DNA from: a virus | Virus record (IMG/VR): IMGVR_UViG_3300041955_000431 | Location: 1-38,534 of that record | DNA length: 38,534 nucleotides | Direction: 5' to 3' (one strand) | Shown: positions 1 to 8,100 of the stretch, piece after piece | How the letters are laid out: each line of letters opens with the position of its first letter | Numbering within the stretch: the first letter of the stretch is position 1 | The notes under the pieces: generated by a model | Database searches by the model: none | Seen by the model: only the letters and a program-made list of their open reading frames with translations | What the model was told of the DNA's origin: nothing | Made by a program: the position numbers and the translations under genes

Positions 1-849
1 TCCCAAATACTCATAAACCGTATCATAAAACTCCCCAGTATAACCCGTTACAGGATGAATCATTGTTCCGTTAACACTATCCTGCGTCCAATAACCCTTC
101 TTCCCGTTAAGCCATAAAGTGCCTGATGTGCTATCTGTCCACGTACCATAAGGTGAATGTGTAAATTCGGCTAATTCTGTTGTTGTAATCGGCAAGTTGA
201 AACTCTTATACAAATTAGAAAATATTGTATTTGATGCTCCACTATCAACAAACAACATTGGCGCTATGTTTGCCGTAGTTTGCCCAGTGCTTGTTGTTGT
301 GCCAATTAACATACTAATACCTTCTTCATCATCATATGGCACCCTTTCGGTAACAATTACATTACTCTCAATTGGCTTTAAAATATCATATGCCAACGGG
401 CTTGTATCATAATCCAATGAGCCGTCGCAACTACCCGCTATATATCCCAGTGTATCGTCGTCATAAATGAGCTCCATTGCATACGTAAAGCCGTCCCTCG
501 CGCCAACTGTGGCAGTATTTGTCATAAGTACAAGACGTGAAAATGTGGCGGTAGCAATATTGGTTGATTTATCCTGAAAATAAGCCGATAAAGCGCTTGA
601 CGGTAATACATCTTGGTGATGAATAAGCACCTCTTGACCTACCTGTGGTAAATATGTCGGCACCTCATTCAAAAAGAATAAAAACATCTTCCCAGATTCA
701 ATAAATCTTTGTTGATATTGAATATGCATTGGCACAATAGATAAATTAGTGCCAGCCGTTGTTATTACAGAACTTACACCGCGCGTAGCATTGTTTACCG
801 TAGTGCCTGATGTAACTAAATTAATTGTGTTATTTGTATTTGCAGCCAT
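1..849 (-). CDS. Virion-associated protein of unknown function, 3' end outside window
   Basis: An open frame runs from the ATG at 847-849 to the window edge without a stop, giving at least 283 residues, so the C-terminus is missing. The N-terminus is Asn/Thr-rich (MAANTNNTINLVTSGTTVNN), followed by a more structured stretch with FLFFLNEVPTYLPQVGQEVL and LVLMTNTATVGARDGFTYAM. No signal peptide, membrane segment or catalytic motif is visible and I do not recognise the family. It begins 23 bases after the stop of the 101-residue gene and is probably co-transcribed with it from the candidate promoter at 1201-1213. Its place at the end of a run of tail genes and its Thr/Gly-rich composition suggest a tail or fibre-associated protein; that is inference from context. 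Confidence 0.8.
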   Translation of the reverse strand, partial: MAANTNNTINLVTSGTTVNNATRGVSSVITTAGTNLSIVPMHIQYQQRFIESGKMFLFFLNEVPTYLPQVGQEVLIHHQDVLPSSALSAYFQDKSTNIATATFSRLVLMTNTATVGARDGFTYAMELIYDDDTLGYIAGSCDGSLDYDTSPLAYDILKPIESNVIVTERVPYDDEEGISMLIGTTTSTGQTTANIAPMLFVDSGASNTIFSNLYKSFNLPITTTELAEFTHSPYGTWTDSTSGTLWLNGKKGYWTQDSVNGTMIHPVTGYTGEFYDTVYEYLG

Positions 850-872
850 TTTAACCGTTTTTTCTTATATTA

Positions 873-1178
873 TTATGACGCTGCCGTTGTTATTCCAACC
901 GCAGTACCTGTTCCACTTGTAGGTGTTCCAGCATTTATAGTTTGTATAATAGACGTCTTGATATTACGCAATTTGGATACTGAAAACACGTTATTGTCGT
1001 AATCACCACTAATATCCACGACCTCTTTATTCATTATCTGATTTGTCAGGTAGTTCACGTCCGCGTCATTAATAGTAAAATATATCGGAGTGAAACTTTG
1101 CTGCAATATCTGCGCTTTACCATAATCGGTAATGTAGACTTGCATTTGGTCAGTTGTACCAGTTTTTAAGAAGCCCAT
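873..1178 (-). CDS. Small virion protein with the shared MG..LTD.G N-terminal module
   Basis: This 101-residue protein starts at the ATG at 1176-1178. Residues 1-45 (MGFLKTGTTDQMQVYITDYG, then FTINDADVNYL) match in spacing and pattern the first 45 or so residues of the next two genes upstream (393 and 894 residues): MG at the start, [VF].[IL]T[DP].G near residue 18, and an F-[TS]-[IL]-x-D-x-D-V-x-Y type strand near residue 38. Here the module makes up nearly half the protein and ends in a Gly/Thr/Ala-rich tail. A candidate late promoter lies 22 bases before the start. I infer a minor virion protein that uses the same docking module as its neighbours; its biochemical role is unknown. Confidence 0.8.
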   Translation of the reverse strand: MGFLKTGTTDQMQVYITDYGKAQILQQSFTPIYFTINDADVNYLTNQIMNKEVVDISGDYDNNVFSVSKLRNIKTSIIQTINAGTPTSGTGTAVGITTAAS

Positions 1179-1200
1179 TGTTGCTTTTGTTTAATTTTAT

Positions 1201-1213
1201 TTTATTATAAATA
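1201..1213 (-). promoter_or_regulatory. Candidate late promoter element before the 101-aa gene
   Basis: On the minus strand this reads TATTTATAATAAA, identical to the copies before gp25 (20395-20407) and before the 68-residue gene (31652-31664). It lies between the stop of the 393-residue gene and the ATG at 1178, leaving a 22-base A-rich leader. It contains a TATAAT-like core and no obvious -35 box. Its promoter role is inferred from recurrence and position. Confidence 0.5.
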
Positions 1214-1230
1214 GTTTCATTTTTAAATTA

Positions 1231-2412
1231 TTACGTTTGCGCCGCCCCCTCGCTATTAATTACTCCGCCGCCGCTTGGCGTTGGAACAGGCGTAATATAC
1301 GTGCCTGGATTATAACCGCTGTCTTTTACTTGCGCGACCACATCAATAGACGAAGTATATATAACACTCGAATCCAGTTCTTTTTTTGCTGTTAGTCCGA
1401 CAGAAAAAGTATACGCGCCTTCGTATATTTCTTGGTCAGTATAGTTTTGACCGTGCCAATGGGCAATTGTTGATCCAGGATTAACAATTTCAAAGCTGAC
1501 GCCAAAACGTATGACTTCATACGGAAACATCACTATACGACTTTTATTATAAACGAATTGAGGTACATACAAATTAATTGCACTATCAATGTACGTGTTT
1601 CCGTCTTTAATTGCCGTCCATTGCAGCCTATACTGAATATGAACAAAGTCAGAAGAATAATTTTCATCGATAATTGCTTGAACAGGCGTATGCGTTACTG
1701 GTAAAATATTGGTCACCGCAAATGAATCAATAATCACAGGATTATTTGTCTTGTTGAGAAAATAAAAATATTCAATTTCACTTGATGACCTGTAGCCATT
1801 GGTAATGCTTACGCCAGGAAATGGCGTGTATATCAATGGCGACGGACTAACCATCCCCAATGTAGGCTCCGTACTTCCAGTATAGCTCTGATATGCTGTG
1901 GACGGACGAATATAATACATAAATCCCTCGGCATTATTAATAGTTGCAAATAAATCAGAATGCCACATATTACGGCTGCCAAGCACAATTGGCTTATCAA
2001 ATATTTTATCCGTATTGGACAACTTATAAACACTCAATATGCTCTCACTCGGAATTTCTGGGTCAGAATACATCCAAACTGGATTAGATATTGATGTTCG
2101 ATTTGTGGGCAGCGTTCTGTCATCTATAATTGTGTCGCGATCTACTGTGCCACGTAAATTCAAAATAAGCCCAACTTCGGGGGTCACCTGATTCGCTGGT
2201 AGTGTATCACCACTAAAATATATTCCACCAGTATACGTGTCGTAAACATATGTCAATCCAGTATAACAAATATAATTAACGTCGTGGTCGCCAATTGAAA
2301 AATACTTTGTACCGTCCACCAAGCCACGATTATAGAACTTCTCAACTCCTAAAGGTGTGAGAAATACCGTCATATCATATTCAGTTGTACCAGTTGATTT
2401 ATCGAATCCCAT
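1231..2412 (-). CDS. Virion protein with the shared N-terminal module, probably tail or fibre-associated
   Basis: The protein has 393 residues from the ATG at 2410-2412. The frame also has a TTG at 2424, but the ATG is preferred because it puts MGFDK at the N-terminus, matching the MG start of the two paralogous neighbours, and leaves one base after the upstream stop instead of an overlap. Residues 1-50 carry MTVFLTPLGVEKF and YFSIGDHDVNYI, the same pattern as in the 101- and 894-residue proteins. The remainder looks beta-rich (Tyr, Thr, Gly, Pro) with no catalytic motif I recognise, and the end is a Gly/Pro-rich tail (PVPTPSGGGVINSEGAAQT). It is translationally close to the 894-residue gene and probably shares its transcript. 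A role as a fibre or decoration protein is inferred. Confidence 0.8.
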   Translation of the reverse strand: MGFDKSTGTTEYDMTVFLTPLGVEKFYNRGLVDGTKYFSIGDHDVNYICYTGLTYVYDTYTGGIYFSGDTLPANQVTPEVGLILNLRGTVDRDTIIDDRTLPTNRTSISNPVWMYSDPEIPSESILSVYKLSNTDKIFDKPIVLGSRNMWHSDLFATINNAEGFMYYIRPSTAYQSYTGSTEPTLGMVSPSPLIYTPFPGVSITNGYRSSSEIEYFYFLNKTNNPVIIDSFAVTNILPVTHTPVQAIIDENYSSDFVHIQYRLQWTAIKDGNTYIDSAINLYVPQFVYNKSRIVMFPYEVIRFGVSFEIVNPGSTIAHWHGQNYTDQEIYEGAYTFSVGLTAKKELDSSVIYTSSIDVVAQVKDSGYNPGTYITPVPTPSGGGVINSEGAAQT

Positions 2413-2413
2413 T

Positions 2414-5098
2414 TTAAAAGTCAATTGTGGCGTTAATTATTAATACATCACTATTCAGCGTACGTTGCAACGGCTGACTAAATTTACCCACGCCTACCAC
2501 CTCTCCGTTATTATCGTAAATATCAATTTCAGTAAACGCCACCTTATTAATGTTTGCATTAAAGGTGGGGTTATTAGACGTGATAAACCTATTTGGCATA
2601 ACGGTAAGATTAATTATGGATTTGTAAATAGTTGCTTTAATATCTGTTTCAATATTACCAAAAAAGAATGTTTCATCACCAAAAGTCATTCCTGTTGTAT
2701 TCACCCTTGGAACCGTAACAAGTAGATTAATGTCATAATTATTAGTTGCCAATACTGGAAATGTTTGGTCATTCAATGTAATCTGCAAACTATCAATCTC
2801 CGCTGGTTTTATATCGCTCAAATGCGCTGGATTCGTGCCACTGCCTGTGTTATCCAAATATAAAATGGTAATACGGGCGCCTGGCGACGGCGTAAAATTA
2901 AAATGCACTTTATATGTCGTAAATGAGCCGCCTGGTTCAATCGTATAGTTTGACTGGCTTAATACATTCCCGTTGTAAAAAACGTATACCTGTCCTGCTG
3001 GTGTTGTCGGAAGGTCAATATATATTTCAGTACCAACCCTATAAATATCCGTTGGCGACACAGGTACCGTAGGAATTACATTTGGCACCAAATCATCAAT
3101 TTTCTGTGTAGTACCTGCGATAGTTGTGCCAACCAAATAATGGAACTGCAATAAATCGCCCACTTGTAAATTCGTCAGCGTGCCGCCCGTTGTATGACCC
3201 GTTGTTATTCCAACATAAATGGATTGACCTACTTGCAAATAATCGCCACAAATAGCGCACGTTGGGTCAGGATAAATATGAGCCAAATCGACAGCTTCAT
3301 TCAATACCAAACCACCAAAATAAGAATTTGGTTTACGCGAAACAATTACACTACCTATCGGCTGGTATGTTAAAGGATAGGATACCTGATTTACATTGGT
3401 CACAATTACTGATTCACTGTATAATTGATAACTATTAATAGTTGGGATAGTAACAGGAATACAGCCATTGGTGCCTATGTAAGAATTTGCTTCAAAATAT
3501 TTCCAAGCCGTTGGGTCTGGTAAATCACCTGCCGCGGTTTTTTGTAAAATAATCCACACAGCGTCAGCGCTAAAGCCTATTCCGTCTGCGTGTTTTTTAA
3601 AATATCCAAATTCACTGTAAGTCGGGTCAAGTGGATTATGCGGAAACATAAACTGAACATCAGCATAATCTCTTGCCGTTCCTACCGTTGCATAATTTTC
3701 ACATTGTATTCCAGTAATGCCATTCGTGTAATCAACCAGCGCGTACGTAACGTGTAATTCTTCCGCTGATGTTATAATGCCTAACGAACCGGAACCGTTG
3801 CAGTGTCCTGGATCGATGTCTGTTAATACTGGCTGCGGCAGCGACCAATTACGATTAGATTTAAGCGACATTGCCGTAATAACTTCTTCGTTTTCAATTA
3901 TAACAATTTGCAAATCTGGAAACACTTTACCTATAGCCGTAGGCGTTACTTCTGTATCAATTAAATCATAATAAGTAAAATTATCGAGATTTTTAAGCGT
4001 GCTGTCACAAACAAACGTGTAACCAATCTGATTTGCATATCCTGCGCCGCCAAACTGTTTCTTATGATACATTAATGTCGGCAAATGCAATTGTAACGTA
4101 TCAGAGTAAAACCCCTCGCCGTAATAATTATTCACAGTATTGTTTGTATAGTGAATAATTCCAACTTTTGTTTGATATTCATTTAACGCATATTTTAAAT
4201 ATGGGTAAATACTCATATAATTAGTGGAAACCACATTATTGTGCCCTTTATACGCTGTATAATCTAATCCAACAAGATCTTCGGCATAAACTATCGACAT
4301 ATTCCAAATAGGCACGTCGTGCGAACCATTATCACAAGTATCAGTAAAATTCAATAAACCCTTTGACCAATAAGCATACGGATAAGCTTCATCAAATACT
4401 TTGCTAATCATATCGCCGCCCACATAAAAATATGCGTAAGCGGTATTACCAGTTGTAGTGCCTGTTAACCCCATATCGGGTAATGTTCGGTCAACTGCAA
4501 CGGTAAGCCCTGTATTTGTTGCGCCCGTAATACCTATAATCTGATACCATAAATAAGGTAACGGAACGACGTCAACATAATCAGCAAATACAGTACCAGT
4601 ATACCCTGTAGTAGGCACTTTAATTAACATCAAATCACCTATATTTGGTGTTGCGCCAGTAGGATTAATGGTTGTACCAGTAACTGTGTCGCCTGTATTG
4701 TACACAACCGTCAAAATGTTTCCGCCTTGAAAATTTTCTTTCGGAACACGGTACCCGCCGCACAGCATATAATTAAAAATATATTCGTTGTAAGTCGTGC
4801 CCGTAAAAAATCCGCGGTCTTTAGCTGCGCTGTAAACAATCTGCGGAAATGATACAATAGACGTAATTGGAACAATATAATTTGTGCTTTCGCTTGGAAT
4901 CATATATGTTGCTGCGGGCTGATTATCGGCGGGGCGTAAAATGTTCAACAATGAAGAATTTTCATCGGTATAAACCATTTCACCATCGCTCAAGGAACAG
5001 TTAGTGAACTGCAATTGCCCAAGTGATAAGTTTTCCCTACCCTTATCGGTTAATTTTACATTAACCAACGATTCTGATTTTTTTATAATGTATCCCAT
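2414..5098 (-). CDS. Large virion protein with the shared N-terminal module, possible tail fibre
   Basis: The protein has 894 residues from the ATG at 5096-5098. Residues 6-45 (KSESLVNVKLTDKGRENLSL, then FTNCSLSDGEMVY) hold the clearest copy of the N-terminal module also seen in the two downstream genes. The rest is long, low in charge and rich in Tyr, Thr, Gly and Asn, with repeated T-G-x-T stretches such as VTGTTINPTGATP and MGLTGTTTGNTAY, as in extended beta-structured tail proteins. A segment near the C-terminus (EIYIDLPTTPAGQVYVFYNG) resembles a beta-sandwich strand pattern. No enzyme motif is visible. A candidate late promoter (5107-5119) precedes it, so it likely heads a unit with the 393-residue gene. 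Receptor binding or fibre function is possible but not shown. Confidence 0.8.
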   Translation of the reverse strand: MGYIIKKSESLVNVKLTDKGRENLSLGQLQFTNCSLSDGEMVYTDENSSLLNILRPADNQPAATYMIPSESTNYIVPITSIVSFPQIVYSAAKDRGFFTGTTYNEYIFNYMLCGGYRVPKENFQGGNILTVVYNTGDTVTGTTINPTGATPNIGDLMLIKVPTTGYTGTVFADYVDVVPLPYLWYQIIGITGATNTGLTVAVDRTLPDMGLTGTTTGNTAYAYFYVGGDMISKVFDEAYPYAYWSKGLLNFTDTCDNGSHDVPIWNMSIVYAEDLVGLDYTAYKGHNNVVSTNYMSIYPYLKYALNEYQTKVGIIHYTNNTVNNYYGEGFYSDTLQLHLPTLMYHKKQFGGAGYANQIGYTFVCDSTLKNLDNFTYYDLIDTEVTPTAIGKVFPDLQIVIIENEEVITAMSLKSNRNWSLPQPVLTDIDPGHCNGSGSLGIITSAEELHVTYALVDYTNGITGIQCENYATVGTARDYADVQFMFPHNPLDPTYSEFGYFKKHADGIGFSADAVWIILQKTAAGDLPDPTAWKYFEANSYIGTNGCIPVTIPTINSYQLYSESVIVTNVNQVSYPLTYQPIGSVIVSRKPNSYFGGLVLNEAVDLAHIYPDPTCAICGDYLQVGQSIYVGITTGHTTGGTLTNLQVGDLLQFHYLVGTTIAGTTQKIDDLVPNVIPTVPVSPTDIYRVGTEIYIDLPTTPAGQVYVFYNGNVLSQSNYTIEPGGSFTTYKVHFNFTPSPGARITILYLDNTGSGTNPAHLSDIKPAEIDSLQITLNDQTFPVLATNNYDINLLVTVPRVNTTGMTFGDETFFFGNIETDIKATIYKSIINLTVMPNRFITSNNPTFNANINKVAFTEIDIYDNNGEVVGVGKFSQPLQRTLNSDVLIINATIDF

Positions 5099-5106
5099 TT
5101 TATCTA

Positions 5107-5119
5107 TTTACCATAAATA
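5107..5119 (-). promoter_or_regulatory. Candidate late promoter element, variant copy before the 894-aa gene
   Basis: The minus strand reads TATTTATGGTAAA, 11 of 13 matching the TATTTATAATAAA element. It fills the short gap between the stop of the 1927-residue gene (5125) and the ATG at 5098, leaving an 8-base leader. It is weaker than the exact copies, but it lies in one of the few true intergenic gaps. Confidence 0.4.
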
Positions 5120-5124
5120 CTTTA

Positions 5125-8100
5125 TTATGATGTTGGTGTCGATGTTGCAGTAAAATTACCGCTGCTTATGTTCAAAGAAACCGAATTATTGTTTTCAACA
5201 GCGCTGGCATTAATATTCGTCGCCTTAACAACATATGAATTTGCTTGTAAATCAATAAACAACAGCAAATATATGGTCACAAAATTACCACACATATCTT
5301 TCCCTGTTAATCTACCAATAAATTCGCCAGTAACAGGATACCCCGCCATATCATTGGCAATGTCATATCGCAGATAAATACCATCATTTTCTGCGTGTAC
5401 CGTACCAGCGCCATACGCAAATACTTCTCTGCTCGTAGCGTCGCTGGCAGCAAAGAATTTATTTATCGGGTCGTCAAAGAAATTCTTATTATATCCGTCT
5501 TTATAATAAATAACGTTGTTATTCTTATAAAACGCAATTAATTCATTTTCCATATTTACCGTTGTTCCGCTAACATTACTTTCGTAAACTTTCACATAAC
5601 TTTTGCGAGTAATCGTATACGTGTTGCCTGTTAATGAATTATATGTATGACCTGATGGTATTCCCGTTGCGTCATAAGTTGTCCAAGTAACACCCGTAAA
5701 CGGCGGCGGAAGCTGCCTAATAGCGTAATGATAAGCATAAGTTGTCGGATAATTAGAATTATCTACGGCATTCGACTGAATATTAATAGTTTTACCTGTA
5801 AGAGTGGTACCAGTCATAAACGCCATATAGTATTCAAAATCGTGGTCATACACATCAGTATGCTCTGATAGCATAGCAGCAGATGGTACCGTGCCTAATA
5901 TGCCTGTAGGTATGAAACTTAAAATATCATACACGCCGCTGTCCATAAATTGATAAGTGTCGCCAGTAAAATACGTATATGTATATCCTGTTCCACTTAG
6001 CATTCTACTTGCCGTAAAATGTGAAAAAGTATCACCAGTCGAGCCATTCAAAATATAACCACCAGCACAATTGATATCTTCACCTGTTTTAATCGTGCAG
6101 TCAAAATCTTTTGGCTGTACAACCAGATAAATTTCATCGTTCACATAGTAATACCCACTAAACGTATAACTCAACGTCCTGCTTGCTAATGACGTATATA
6201 ATGGATTGCTGGAACCGCCAACGGTATAAGATTGTTGATTATACACTTGCCCATTTACGTCTGCCAATTTTACAATAACAGTTTGCGCAGTATCAATATC
6301 ACTATCATAAATTAATTTAGATTCAATTTTAATTAAATTATATCTATTAACTACCAAATATTTACTATCGCTTCGCGAAGCTAAACCCACTGTAGATAAC
6401 GCAGACTGAAAATCTGGCGGTACCTTATGCGTTTCCGTATAACCTGTATCGACAGCTAATGTAGCCCAATTTTGCCCATACGTATTAACTATAGAAATAT
6501 AGTTGTTGGTCGTCGCATAACAAGTGGCGTCATTTACCCCAAAAGTGGCATAAATACCATAGGTGGGCTTCGGCGTGTAGAACGGGCCGACGCCCGTCAC
6601 AGTCACACCCGTTGTCGGATAAAACCCCTCAAACGTATACGCCATTGACCCGCTCATAAATAATTGATTTTCTACAGTCGCGCCATCTGGCGTAATACAC
6701 GTGCCAGGATAGCCACCGTTTTCATAAAATTTATATTCCAGACCACACGTGTGCGTCAAATTAATATCAATGAACGTATCTCCAACTGTTAACGCGTATT
6801 TGTTTACATAAGCCCGACTGGTATGCATCAACGGAAATGTTCTGGTTAAATTAAAATATTGTTCATACATTCCACTTACGTCACCAGTATATCCAGTACC
6901 GCCCAAAGGTATGTATGGAATTACCCATTTTGTTGGCGACCCGCCAACAGCGTAGGTCGGTTGAGTAGTGCCAGTATTATTTGAATAGCCAAATGCGTGC
7001 GGCTGCCTGTACCATAGCGGATTTCCGTCAATATCTTCATAATATAAATTAACCTTTTTAAGTTTAAAATTTGATAATTTAACACTAAAATTACCCAACA
7101 CACTGGTTAATGGCGTTAAATTCTGTACGGAAAAGGAAGGTTTAGGATTGGTGCCCAACGTTAGCGGTAAATAATAACCTTCAAATCTCACAAATTTTTG
7201 TTGCAAATTACCTTTCATCATAAACGGAAAAACGCCTGTCCAAGTATCGTCTAATAACGGATGAAAATAAACCGTAGGTTGTTGAATGTATGTCAAACCC
7301 GTAGACCCAGTAACCGCTACATCAACACTCCAATAATACACCGTATTTGCCGTAGGCGTATAAGCAAATGTATCACTATATGTCTGCTGCGCCGAGCCTT
7401 TGCCGCCGTTAGAATGTTTAAACGTTGTTATCCAATAATCATCAGTAGAGTGTACGCCAAACGATACGTCAGGCGGGCTACCTATACCCATTGAGCCAAG
7501 CCAAAATACTGTGTCAGTAAAATTTGTATATGTTAGCACATCAGTAAAAGGATTTACCGTTAGTCCAGTGTTGTCAAAATAACAAACGTGCGGCATTGGC
7601 GGCGGAGTAATAAAATCAATATCCGTCGGCGCCTTCGTAACCGTAAAATTTTGCAAATATAATATGCCAGTTCCGCTATAATGAATATCCTGTGCCATCA
7701 AAACCATTTGAATATAATTCTGATTAGCGCGGAACTTGGTTTTCATATGAATCCAATTATATTTATCATATTTTACCTGACCCAGACACCCCTCAATCAT
7801 ATCCCTATCGCTCACAATTCCATCTGGGGTCGTCACGCCTGTCATAAACGGCACAAGTCCAATATATGAATAAGCAGTATTACCTGAAACTGAAAATGTA
7901 AGCTTAATATCGCCTTCCATTATATAATACTCATTCGGTTCAATAGGGATATTATTCAAACCCATAATGATAAGCTTTTGTAACGGATATAAAGCACCAG
8001 AAGTTGGAAGAGCAGCTAAAACAATTTTAGCGCTGCCAGTGGTACCTGTGGACGTCATACCAGCGTAATAACCTGCGCCTAAATTATCGTCATAAGTTGT

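Noticed and set aside
2413-2424. Alternative TTG start for the 393-residue gene
   Set aside because: The ATG at 2412 aligns with the start of the shared N-terminal module and leaves no overlap with the upstream gene.
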